NCBI GenBank assembly: GCA_035493475.1
Contig: DATJIF010000035.1
Span: forward strand, 1 to 64,000
Direction of reading: 5' to 3'
From: Actinospica sp035493475
GTDB lineage: Bacteria > Actinomycetota > Actinomycetes > Streptomycetales > Catenulisporaceae
Length of the DNA stretch: 64,000 bases
Shown: one piece after another, positions 26,314 through 34,338 of the stretch
How the letters are laid out: the number at the start of each line of letters is the position of its first letter
Position numbering within the stretch: the stretch's first letter is position 1
Position numbers and translations under genes: made by a program
The notes under the pieces: model-generated
Seen by the model: only the letters and a program-made list of their open reading frames with translations
What the model was told of the DNA's origin: nothing
Database searches by the model: none

Positions 26314-26793
26314 TCAGGTGAGGTGGGCCAGCTCGCGCGCGATGCCCTCGAGCAGTACCAGCGCGTCGGCCAGGCCGTCCTCCATACCCGAGGCGAGCTG
26401 CATGTCCCGGCTGACCTTGCTGTCGTGCGTGATCAGCAGTTCCAGATAGGTGCGGCCGTCCTTCTCGGTGAAGGTGGTCGCGTTCAGCGCCGGGTGCTCG
26501 GGCGCCCCGGAGTACACCTCCGTGCTCACCAGCCGTTCGTCCGGCACCACCTCGCGGTACTCACCGGTGAACTCGAACTCGAAGCCGGTCCCGCGCGCAC
26601 CGTAGCGGTACGTCCCGCCCACCCGCACGTCCATCTCGACCACGGTCACCTCCGCGCGGTTCGCGTGCCACCAGCGACGCAGCAGTTCCGGCTCGGTGAA
26701 CGTGCGGTACACCAGGTGCCGCGGCGCGTCGAACTCCCGCGCGATCAGGATCTGCGTGTCGGTGGGGGTGCTCACCTGAAGCTTCTTGCTCAT
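26314..26793 (-). CDS. SRPBCC (AHSA1/CalC-type) domain protein
   Basis: 159 residues. Contains REFDAPRHLVYRTFTEPELL and RWWHA near the start, and DGLADALVLLEGIARE at the end, standard for AHSA1-like hydrophobic-ligand-binding proteins. The ATG at 26793 has AGGAG 8 nt upstream; a GTG at 26802 overlaps the ArsR stop but has no free ribosome site. It forms the common ArsR-SRPBCC pair with the gene upstream. Ligand unknown. Confidence 0.9.
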   Translation of the reverse strand: MSKKLQVSTPTDTQILIAREFDAPRHLVYRTFTEPELLRRWWHANRAEVTVVEMDVRVGGTYRYGARGTGFEFEFTGEYREVVPDERLVSTEVYSGAPEHPALNATTFTEKDGRTYLELLITHDSKVSRDMQLASGMEDGLADALVLLEGIARELAHLT

Positions 26794-26798
26794 CGTCC

Positions 26799-27158
26799 TC
26801 ACTCCTGTTCGGGTTCTTGTCGTTCTCGTTGCTCCTGCTTGAGTTCCTCCAGCACCGCGTCCAGCAGGTCGAAGCGCTCAGCCCAGAGCCGCTCGTAGTC
26901 CTTGACCCACTCGAACACGGCCCGCAGCGGCGAAGCGTCCAGCCGGTATATCCGCTGCCGCCCCTCGTCGCGCACCTGGACCAGCCCGACCTCCCGCAGC
27001 ACCCGCAGATGCTTGGAGACCACCGGCTGCGCCACGCCGAGCTGCTCGACCAGTCCGTTCACGGTGCTCTCGCCACGCGCCAGCACGTCCAGAATCTCCC
27101 GCCGCCGCGGCTCGGCAACGGCATTGAACGCGTCCGTCGTGGTCGCCGCTCTCGCCAT
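26799..27158 (-). CDS. ArsR-family transcriptional regulator
   Basis: 119 residues from the ATG at 27158. Winged helix with VNGLVEQLGVAQPVVSKHL and RQRIYRLDASPLRAV. No metal-binding Cys cluster (ELCVCDL) is present, which fits the subgroup paired with SRPBCC proteins rather than metal sensors. An earlier ATG at 27185 is possible. 5 bp separate it from the SRPBCC start. Confidence 0.9.
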   Translation of the reverse strand: MARAATTTDAFNAVAEPRRREILDVLARGESTVNGLVEQLGVAQPVVSKHLRVLREVGLVQVRDEGRQRIYRLDASPLRAVFEWVKDYERLWAERFDLLDAVLEELKQEQRERQEPEQE

Positions 27159-27230
27159 GACTCCATCGTATTCCCATATCGGCATACGTCAAGCGGGCCT
27201 CACCGTGCGGCAGGTAGTTCAACCTTCAAA

Positions 27231-27315
27231 TGCGCAACCATAACGTTGCGCAACAGAGATCGTTTCGAGTACGAGTTCTTCATTACGTTAGGAACGCGAG
27301 GCCTAGCGTTGCGCA
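27231..27315. promoter_or_regulatory. Three TGCGCAAC half-sites before the PD-(D/E)XK-like gene
   Basis: TGCGCAAC (27231-27238), CATAAC, GTTGCGCA (27245-27252) form a perfect palindrome with 8-bp arms. A third half-site, GTTGCGCA (27308-27315), ends one base before the ATG at 27317. Between them lies A/T-richer DNA likely to be the promoter. Confidence 0.55.
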
Positions 27316-27316
27316 C

Positions 27317-28195
27317 ATGCCCAACCCGCCCCACGAGATGCTTCACGGCATATTCCGTGAAGACCTGCATCTCTTCACCCGAATCCTCCGGTTCGCGGAG
27401 ATCCCCTTCCCCGACCCCGAGCAGATCCTGATCAGCACCACCGACGCCACCGAGGCCAGAAAGGTCCTCGAGCGACGGATGGACACCGTGCTCGAGGCGC
27501 AGATGGAGACCGGGAAGATCCTGATCGTCATCGAGGCCCAGAACAAGCCGCACGTGGACCGCAAGCTGCGCAACTGGGCCTACTACCCGGCGTACCTGCA
27601 CGAACTGCACGCGTGCCCGGTCGTGGTCATCGTCGTCTGCCGCAGCGCGGTCACCGCCGCGTGGGCACGCGAGCCGTACCACATCGGTTTGCCCGACTAC
27701 CCGACCCTCGTCTCCACGCCGTTCGTGTTCGGCCCGGACAACCTCCTCCGGCTCACGAACGTGGACCAGGTCACCGAGGACCCCTACGCCGCAGCGCTCA
27801 GCACGCTCGCTTATGCCCATGACCCCGGGATTCGGGGCATACTTGAAGTGTTGGCCGCCGGCCTCACCAAGCTGGAAGACCCCGATCTCGGCAAGAACAT
27901 CTACGAGATCGTCGAACGCGGGCTGCAAGACACCCCCGCCGTGGAAGACTGGAGAAAGGCCATGCCCTACCCCACCGGAACCCTGCTCCCCCGCTCCAAG
28001 TGGGCTCGGGAGAACGTCGCCAAGGGCATCACCGGGTCAGTCCTGCGCGTCCTCGACCGTCGGGGTGTTGAACTCACCCCGGCGGCCCGCGAGCACATCG
28101 CCGCGTGCACGGACACGGACCTCGCCAACACCTGGCTCGACGAAGCTCTCACCGCCACCGTCCAGGCCGAACTCACCGGCCTCGACGAGCTCTGA
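27317..28195 (+). CDS. Hypothetical protein with PD-(D/E)XK nuclease-like core
   Basis: 292 residues from the ATG at 27317. Belongs to a large actinobacterial family of unknowns. The N-terminal third has Asp56 in RRMDTVLE and the strand ILIVIEAQNK (Glu73, Gln75), which looks like the E-x-Q form of a PD-(D/E)XK nuclease, as in Rpn/YhgA-like recombination-promoting proteins. WAYYPAYLHE is another family block. The C-terminal part is helical, without the charged repeats some relatives have. Role unknown. An unusual triple operator precedes it. Confidence 0.75.
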   Translation: MPNPPHEMLHGIFREDLHLFTRILRFAEIPFPDPEQILISTTDATEARKVLERRMDTVLEAQMETGKILIVIEAQNKPHVDRKLRNWAYYPAYLHELHACPVVVIVVCRSAVTAAWAREPYHIGLPDYPTLVSTPFVFGPDNLLRLTNVDQVTEDPYAAALSTLAYAHDPGIRGILEVLAAGLTKLEDPDLGKNIYEIVERGLQDTPAVEDWRKAMPYPTGTLLPRSKWARENVAKGITGSVLRVLDRRGVELTPAAREHIAACTDTDLANTWLDEALTATVQAELTGLDEL

Positions 28196-28219
28196 GTTAC
28201 AACGAGTCTCGAGCGCGGA

Positions 28220-29638
28220 CTACGCCGCTTGGCGGAGTTCGCGCTTGAGGACTTTTCCGGAGGCGTTGCGGGGGAGCTGGTCTACGAAGCGGACCTCGCG
28301 GGGGCATTTGTAGCCTGCGAGGGATGTGCGGCAGTACTCGATGACGTCGTCGGCGCTGAGGTCGCCCGCGTCGGGCTTGAGGACGATGACGGCTACTACC
28401 TCCTCGCCCAGGCGTTCGTCGGGGCGGCCTACCACTGCTGCTTCGCGGACGGCGGGGTGGCGGTAGAGGACCTCCTCGACCTCGCGGGGGTAGACGTTGA
28501 AGCCGCCGCGGATGATCATGTCCTTGATGCGGTCGACGATGTAGTAGAAACCGTCCTCGTCGACGTAGCCGAGGTCGCCGGTGTGCAGCCAGCCGTCTAC
28601 GAGGGTCTGGCCGGTGGCGGTCGGGTCGTCGTGGTAGCCGGTCATCACGACGTGCCCCTTCATCAGCAGTTCGCCGACGTGGTCGGGGCCGGTGAGACCC
28701 TCGGCACCGTCTATGCGGGCCTGTACGCCCCACAGCGGCATGCCGATCGAGCCGACGCGGCGGGCGTCGGGGCGGTTGACGAAGCCGGCGGCGCCGGTCT
28801 CGGACATGCCGAAGCCTTCGAGCACTGTCACGCCGAACTTCTGCTCGAAGCCTTCGATCAGGGCCTTGGGCATCGGGGCGCCGCCGCAGGACGCCACTCG
28901 GAACGCGCTGAGGTCGCGGTCGCCGACGTCGGACATGAGTAGCGCGTGGTACATCGTCGGCACGCCCAGGGTGATGGTCACGCCGTGCTTGGCCATCGCG
29001 TCGAACACGGCACCGACCTCGAACTTGCGCACGAGGCTCATAGTCGAGCCGTAGCGGACCACGCTGTTGAGGCTGCAGGAGAGCCCGTATATGTGGAAGA
29101 GCGGCAGCGCGGCGAGGGTCACGTCCTCGGGCACGGCGCCGAAGGTCTCGGAGGCGACCGTGCAGCTCATGTACAGCTGGAAGTGGCTGAGTTCGGCGCC
29201 CTTGGGACGGCCGGTCGTGCCGCTCGTGTAGATGATGACGGCCGCGTCCTGCGGGTTCGTGGCGGCCACGTCCGCGGCGTACTTGGCGGCCTCGCACATC
29301 GACACGACGTCCTCGAGGTCGTCGATGTGCTTGCGCGCGCCCGAGTGGCCGACCATGTACGCGGTCTCCGGCTCGGTCAGCTGCGGGTTCATCGGGACCA
29401 CGACGCAGCCCGCCTTGAGGATGCCGTAGTACGCCACCAGGAACTCCGGCACGTTCGGCAGTTGCAGGGCCACCCGGTCGCCGCGTTCCACGCCCTCGGC
29501 GAGCAGCGCGGCGGCGAACCGGCCGGCCAGCTCGTCGAGTTCGGTGTACGTGATGTCGCGGTCGGCGGTGCGGCACACGTATTTGCCGGGATGCTCGTGC
29601 GCTGATTCGGTGAGCGTGGTGGCGAGGTTGAAGACCAT
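28220..29638 (-). CDS. Fatty-acyl-CoA synthetase (AMP-binding)
   Basis: 472 residues. ANL superfamily: IIYTSGTTGRPKGAELSH, GFGMSE and the catalytic Lys in NASGKVLKREL. Activates a medium- or long-chain acid to its CoA thioester, feeding the dehydrogenase encoded upstream on the same strand. Ends 24 bp from the convergent nuclease-like gene. Chain length cannot be inferred. Confidence 0.92.
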   Translation of the reverse strand: MVFNLATTLTESAHEHPGKYVCRTADRDITYTELDELAGRFAAALLAEGVERGDRVALQLPNVPEFLVAYYGILKAGCVVVPMNPQLTEPETAYMVGHSGARKHIDDLEDVVSMCEAAKYAADVAATNPQDAAVIIYTSGTTGRPKGAELSHFQLYMSCTVASETFGAVPEDVTLAALPLFHIYGLSCSLNSVVRYGSTMSLVRKFEVGAVFDAMAKHGVTITLGVPTMYHALLMSDVGDRDLSAFRVASCGGAPMPKALIEGFEQKFGVTVLEGFGMSETGAAGFVNRPDARRVGSIGMPLWGVQARIDGAEGLTGPDHVGELLMKGHVVMTGYHDDPTATGQTLVDGWLHTGDLGYVDEDGFYYIVDRIKDMIIRGGFNVYPREVEEVLYRHPAVREAAVVGRPDERLGEEVVAVIVLKPDAGDLSADDVIEYCRTSLAGYKCPREVRFVDQLPRNASGKVLKRELRQAA

Positions 29639-29669
29639 GGCGACTCCTTTGTCTTGGCCTGGGCGATCT

Positions 29670-30869
29670 CTACTTCGCTGCGCGGCGGTCCGACTGGCGC
29701 TTGAGTTCGGCCTTGGCGAGGGAGCGGCGGTGCACCTCGTCGGGGCCGTCGGCCAGCCGCAGCGTGCGGGCGGCCGCCCACAGCTCGGCCAGGATGAAGT
29801 CCTGGCTGACTCCGCCGCCGCCGTGCGCCTGGATCGCCTTGTCCAGCACCCATTCCGTCATCGACGGCACGGCGATCTTGATGGACTGGATCTCGGTATG
29901 CGCGCCCTTGTTGCCGACCGTGTCCATCAGCCACGCGGTCTTGAGCACGAGCAGCCTGGCCTGTTCGATCCGCACCCGCGACTCGGCGATCCACTCGCGG
30001 ATCACGCCCTGGTCGGCCAGCGGACGGCCGAACGCGACCCTGGATTCGGTGCGCTCGCACATCAGCGCGAGGCCGCGCTCGGCCATCCCGATCAGCCGCA
30101 TGCAGTGGTGGATGCGGCCGGGGCCGAGGCGCGCCTGCGAGATCGCGAAGCCCTCGCCCTCCCCCGCGATCAGGTTCGCCGCCGGGACGCGCACGCCGTG
30201 GAAGCGGACCTCGGCGTGGCCGCCGTGCCACTCGTCGCGGTAGCCGAAGACGTGCATCGGCCGCACGATCTCGACGCCGGGCGTGTCCCGCGGCACGAGG
30301 ATCATCGACTGCTGACGGTGCCGCGGGGCTTCGAGGTCTGTCTTGCCCATGACGATGAAGATCTTCGCGTTCGGGTTCATCGCCCCGGACGCGAACCACT
30401 TGCGGCCGTCGATGACGTAATCGCCGCCGTCCTTGCGGATCCGGGTCTCGATGTTCGTCGCGTCGGAGGAGGCGACTTCGGGCTCTGTCATGCAGAACGC
30501 GGAGCGGATCTCGGCGTTGAGGAGGGGGCGCAGCCACTCGTCCTTCTGCTGCTCGGTGCCGAACTGCGCGAGGACTTCCATGTTCCCGGTGTCCGGCGCG
30601 CTGCAGTTCACGGCCTCGGGCGCCAGCTTCGGGCTCCAGCCGGTGATCTCGGCCAGCGGCGCGTAGGACAGGTTCGGCAGCTCGCAGAAGAAGTTCCACA
30701 GCCCGCGCTCGCGTGCCGCGGTCTTCAGCTCCTCGATCAGCGGCGGCGTGGAGAAGTCGGTGGACTGCGAGGCGGCCATCCGCTCCTCGGCCGGATAGAC
30801 GTGCGAGTCCATGAATTCGAGCAGTTGGCCACGCAGCTTCTCGGTCGTGGCGTCGAAGTTGAAGTCCAT
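29670..30869 (-). CDS. Acyl-CoA dehydrogenase
   Basis: 399 residues. FAD-binding blocks CMTEPEVASSDA and WFASGAMNP; RIHHCMRLIG near the middle; LAELWAAARTLRLADGPDE at the end. Most like the ACAD10/11-type dehydrogenases that travel with a phosphotransferase, which is exactly the upstream gene here (2 bp between genes). Probably catalyses alpha,beta-dehydrogenation in a beta-oxidation side pathway. Confidence 0.93.
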   Translation of the reverse strand: MDFNFDATTEKLRGQLLEFMDSHVYPAEERMAASQSTDFSTPPLIEELKTAARERGLWNFFCELPNLSYAPLAEITGWSPKLAPEAVNCSAPDTGNMEVLAQFGTEQQKDEWLRPLLNAEIRSAFCMTEPEVASSDATNIETRIRKDGGDYVIDGRKWFASGAMNPNAKIFIVMGKTDLEAPRHRQQSMILVPRDTPGVEIVRPMHVFGYRDEWHGGHAEVRFHGVRVPAANLIAGEGEGFAISQARLGPGRIHHCMRLIGMAERGLALMCERTESRVAFGRPLADQGVIREWIAESRVRIEQARLLVLKTAWLMDTVGNKGAHTEIQSIKIAVPSMTEWVLDKAIQAHGGGGVSQDFILAELWAAARTLRLADGPDEVHRRSLAKAELKRQSDRRAAK

Positions 30870-30871
30870 CG

Positions 30872-31891
30872 TCAGACTCCTTCGGTGAGGATGGCGTGGC
30901 CGCGCTCGACCAGGACCGGGACGGCCTCGCCGATGCGCTCGAACCCGGCGCCGACCGTCTGGCCGGCGCGGAAGCGGAAGTGGATGCCCTCGGAGATGAC
31001 CGCGAGCTTGAAGGTGGCGAACGCGAGGTACCAGCGCAGGTGGTCGAGCTCGGCGCCCCCGGCCGCCACGTAGCGCTCGGTGAAGACCTCGGTGCCCGGG
31101 AACTCGGCCCCCGGCGGCACCGTGCCGAACATGCCCTGGCCGTGCACGAGCATGTCCCAGTAGAGCAGCAGCGCGCCGATGTCGGTGAGCGGGTCGCCGA
31201 GCGTGGCCATCTCCCAGTCGACGACGGCCGCGATCCGGTCGTCGTCCCCGAAGATGACGTTGTCCAGCCGGTAGTCGCCGTGCACGATCGCGGCGCGCGG
31301 GGACTTCGGCAGTTCGGCGCCGAGCCGGTCGCGCAGTTCGTCGATGCCGGGCAGGTCGCGGCTGCGCGAGGCGGCGAGCTGCTTGCTCCAGCGCGCGAGC
31401 TGCCGTTCCAGGTAGCCGTCCGGGCGGCCGAACTCGCCGAGGCCGACGCCGGCCGGGTCGACCGAATGGAGCCTGGCCAGCACGTCGGCGAGCTCCCCGG
31501 CCAGCGCGGTCAGCCGCGGCAGCCCGAGCCCGGCGGCGGCCGCGGAGGTGCGGTAGACGTTTCCGACGACGTTCTGCATCAGGTAGAACGGCGCGCCCAG
31601 GATCTCCGGGGCCTCGCAGAGTTCGTACGTCTCGGGCACCGGCACGGCGGTCGGCGCGAGCGCGGTCATCACCCGGTACTCGCGGGCCATGTCGTGCGCG
31701 GTGGCCAGCACGTGGCCCAGCGGGGGCCGGCGCACGATCCAGGAGCGGCGCTCGTCGCACACGAGGTACGTGAGGTTGGAGCGGCCGCCCGAGACGAGCT
31801 CGCCGGACAGCGGCCCGTCGTGGCCCATGAACCGGGCCAGCGCGGCCAGGTCGAGACCGGGGAGCGCTCTCCCGCTATTGTCGTCCGTCAT
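30872..31891 (-). CDS. Aminoglycoside-phosphotransferase-fold kinase (ACAD10/11-type partner)
   Basis: 339 residues. Kinase motifs HGDYRLDN and VDWEMATLGDPLTD. In ACAD10/11 systems such kinases phosphorylate 4-hydroxyacids or 4-hydroxyacyl-CoA so that the dehydrogenase can act; this gene pair suggests the same here (inference). First gene of the kinase-dehydrogenase-ligase operon. The TetR operator at 31926 lies 35 bp upstream. Confidence 0.9.
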   Translation of the reverse strand: MTDDNSGRALPGLDLAALARFMGHDGPLSGELVSGGRSNLTYLVCDERRSWIVRRPPLGHVLATAHDMAREYRVMTALAPTAVPVPETYELCEAPEILGAPFYLMQNVVGNVYRTSAAAAGLGLPRLTALAGELADVLARLHSVDPAGVGLGEFGRPDGYLERQLARWSKQLAASRSRDLPGIDELRDRLGAELPKSPRAAIVHGDYRLDNVIFGDDDRIAAVVDWEMATLGDPLTDIGALLLYWDMLVHGQGMFGTVPPGAEFPGTEVFTERYVAAGGAELDHLRWYLAFATFKLAVISEGIHFRFRAGQTVGAGFERIGEAVPVLVERGHAILTEGV

Positions 31892-31925
31892 GACGCGCCC
31901 TTTCCGGTCATCCTGCGCGCCGAGC

Positions 31926-31939
31926 TAAGCGCTTGCTTA
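31926..31939. promoter_or_regulatory. TetR-type operator, copy 1
   Basis: TAAGCGCTTGCTTA: inverted TAAGC/GCTTA around four bases. The same 15 bases (with the leading C) occur at 33441-33455. It sits between the kinase and TetR genes. Confidence 0.65.
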
Positions 31940-31986
31940 CACTGGTACGCGGCGGCGCGTCCGCCGAACGGAAGGAGCACAGCGTG

Positions 31987-32661
31987 ATGTCCAAGGCGAC
32001 GACCGCGTCCGGACTCGACGAGGCGCAGGCCCGGGGCCTGGCCGAGATGTGGGACGACGAGGAGGTCCAGCAGGGGCCGGCCAGCGCCCGCCGGCTGCTG
32101 GTGGCGGCCGTGGACGCGTTCGCCGCGCGCGGCTACCACGGCACCTCGACCCGGGACATCGCCGACCGCGCGGGGCTGAGCCCGGCGGGCGTGTACGTGC
32201 ACTTCGCCTCCAAGGAGGATCTCTTCTACCGGATCACCCTGGTGGGCCACCAGCGGACGCTGCGCAACGCGGTGCTGGCCGTGCAGGCGGTCGGCGAGGC
32301 CGGACCGGCGGCGCGGCTGCACGCGGTGATCGCGGCGCAGACCACATGGCAGGCCCGGCACCACACCACCGCGCGCGTCGTCGAGTACGACCTGCCCGCG
32401 CTCTCGCCGGAGCACTACGAGGAGGTCGCCGCGCTGCGCCGGCAGATCACCGCCCTGGTGCGCGGCATCCTGAACGAGGGCGTGCGGGCCGGGGTGTTCG
32501 ACGTGCCGAACGTGGACGGGACGACGCTCGCGCTGCTGTCCATGGTCACGGACGTGGCCCGCTGGTACCCGTCGAACAGCCGCCAGTCGCCCGAGGAGCT
32601 CGGCACCCTGTACGCCGACCTCGCGCTGCGGATGGCCGCGCCGCATAACTCAGACTCCTGA
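31987..32661 (+). CDS. TetR-family regulator of acyl-CoA catabolism genes
   Basis: 224 residues, ATG at 31987 after AAGGAGCACAGC. TetR HTH at about 45-70 (STRDIADRAGLSPAGVYVHF) and YRITLVGHQRTLRNAV. Related to TetR proteins that control acyl-CoA dehydrogenase regulons. Two copies of its likely operator (31926 and 33442) define a local regulon that includes the operon at 28220-31891 and the SDR at 32650. Overlaps the convergent SDR by 12 bp. Confidence 0.9.
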   Translation: MSKATTASGLDEAQARGLAEMWDDEEVQQGPASARRLLVAAVDAFAARGYHGTSTRDIADRAGLSPAGVYVHFASKEDLFYRITLVGHQRTLRNAVLAVQAVGEAGPAARLHAVIAAQTTWQARHHTTARVVEYDLPALSPEHYEEVAALRRQITALVRGILNEGVRAGVFDVPNVDGTTLALLSMVTDVARWYPSNSRQSPEELGTLYADLALRMAAPHNSDS

Positions 32662-33402
32662 CTTGAGCAGCAGCCCGCCGTCCAGCACGAGGGTCTGCCC
32701 GGTGATCCAGCCCGCGTCCGGCGAGGCCAGGAACGCGACGGCGCCCGCGATGTCGTCCGGCACGCCGAGCCGGCCGAGCGGGTACCCGGCGGCCACCTTC
32801 TCCTCGCGGCCCTCGTAGAGCACGGACGCGAAGTCGGTCTTCACGATCGCCGGGGCGACCGCGTTCACCCGGATCCCGGGGCTGAGCTCGTCGGCGAGCT
32901 GCGCGGTCAGCTGCATCAGCGCGGCCTTGCTGGCGCCGTACGCGCCGATCATCGCGGCGGGTCCGAGCCCGGCCACCGACGCGACGTTGACCACCGCGCC
33001 GCCGTGCTCGCCGAGCCACGCCTTGTGCGCCTCCCGCACCCAGGCCAGCGTCGAGATCACGTTGACCTCGAAGACCTTGCGGAACGCGGCCGGGTCGAGG
33101 TCGATCATCCGGCCGTAGACGGGGTTGATCCCGGCGTTGTTGACCAGGATGTCCAGCGAGCCGAAGGCCTCCACGGTGTCCGCGACGGCCTTGGCCTGGT
33201 GCTCCGGATCGTCGGCCCGCCCCGGCACGGCGATCGCGTGCTCCGCGCCGCCGAGCTTGGCCACCGCCTCGGCGAGGGTCTCGGCGCGGCGGGCCGTGAT
33301 GCACACCCGGGCCCCCTCCTCGACCAGCCGCTGGGCGATCGCGAGACCGATCCCGCGGCTCGCGCCGGTGATCAACGCCGTCTTTCCGTGCAGGTCGCGC
33401 AC
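32650..33402 (-). CDS. SDR-family oxidoreductase (3-oxoacyl reductase type)
   Basis: 250 residues from the GTG at 33402, preceded by GGAG. Glycine motif TGASRGIG, NNAG, catalytic Tyr/Lys in YGASKAAL, and the C-terminal GGLLLKSG. FabG-like; probably oxidises or reduces a 3-hydroxyacyl or hydroxyacid intermediate. An operator copy lies 40 bp upstream, joining it to the TetR regulon. Confidence 0.92.
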   Translation of the reverse strand: MRDLHGKTALITGASRGIGLAIAQRLVEEGARVCITARRAETLAEAVAKLGGAEHAIAVPGRADDPEHQAKAVADTVEAFGSLDILVNNAGINPVYGRMIDLDPAAFRKVFEVNVISTLAWVREAHKAWLGEHGGAVVNVASVAGLGPAAMIGAYGASKAALMQLTAQLADELSPGIRVNAVAPAIVKTDFASVLYEGREEKVAAGYPLGRLGVPDDIAGAVAFLASPDAGWITGQTLVLDGGLLLKSGV

Positions 33403-33441
33403 GATAGCTCCGTTCCGTGTCCAGCACTGCTCGACAAGCAC

Positions 33442-33455
33442 TAAGCGCTTGCTTA
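33442..33455. promoter_or_regulatory. TetR-type operator, copy 2
   Basis: TAAGCGCTTGCTTA, identical to the site at 31926-31939. It lies between the divergent SDR genes starting at 33402 and 33533 and could control both. Confidence 0.65.
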
Positions 33456-33532
33456 GGATCCCGCCTAGAATGCAACCGCGGCCCCGGCATGTCAATCACC
33501 GGGGCACCGACCGACGCTCAAGGAGCTACCCG

Positions 33533-34303
33533 ATGGGGCTGGATCTGAACGACGCTGGCGTGGTGGTCACCGGTGCCGCCGCCGGGATCGGCGCGGCCAT
33601 GGCCCGCAGTTTCGCGGCGGCGGGCGCGCGGGTCGTCGTCAACGACCTCGACGCGGACCGGCTCGCGGCGGTCGCGGCGGAGATCGGCGCGCTCGCGGTC
33701 CCCGGCGACGCGGCGTCCGCGGAGGGCGTGTCCGCCCTGGTCGCGGCGGCAACGGACCACCTCGGCGCCATCGACCTGTTCTGCGCGAACGCGGGCGTCG
33801 GCGGCGCGCCGGACCTCGAGGACGAGGCGGGCTGGGAACTCGCCTGGAACGTCAACGTGCTGGCCCACGTCCGAGCCGCGCGCGCCCTGCTGCCCGGCTG
33901 GCTCGAGCGTGGCCGCGGGCACTTCCTCGCCACCGTCTCCGCGGCGGGCCTGCTGACCATGCTGAGCGCGCCCGCGTACTCGGTCACCAAGCACGGCGCG
34001 CTGGCCTTCGCGGAGTGGCTGAGCGCCACGTACGGCGACAAGGGGATCACGGTCCAGGCGCTGTGTCCGCAGGGTGTGCGCACCGCGATGATGGAGTCCA
34101 CCGGCAAGGCGGGCGAGGTGCTGCTCGCGCCCTCCGCGATCGAGCCGGAGCAGGTCGCCGAAACCGTCGTCGCAGCCCTCGACGACGGCCGCTTCCTCAT
34201 CCTGCCGCACCCCGAGGTCGCCGAGTACTACGCCGCGCGCGCCGCGTCCCCCGACCACTGGCTGTCCTCGATGCGCAAGCTCCAGGCCGCGATCGAGGCG
34301 TAG
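33533..34303 (+). CDS. SDR-family oxidoreductase
   Basis: 256 residues, ATG at 33533 after AAGGAGCTACCCG. TGAAAGIGAAMA glycine motif, CANAG in place of NNAG, and YSVTKHGAL active site. Closest in style to the cis-3-alkyl/short-chain alcohol group that clusters with acyl-CoA genes. Divergent from the first SDR and sharing its operator. Substrate unknown. Confidence 0.9.
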   Translation: MGLDLNDAGVVVTGAAAGIGAAMARSFAAAGARVVVNDLDADRLAAVAAEIGALAVPGDAASAEGVSALVAAATDHLGAIDLFCANAGVGGAPDLEDEAGWELAWNVNVLAHVRAARALLPGWLERGRGHFLATVSAAGLLTMLSAPAYSVTKHGALAFAEWLSATYGDKGITVQALCPQGVRTAMMESTGKAGEVLLAPSAIEPEQVAETVVAALDDGRFLILPHPEVAEYYAARAASPDHWLSSMRKLQAAIEA

Positions 34304-34338
34304 CGGGTGTCCGGGGGACGCGTCTGCCTGCTATCTCG

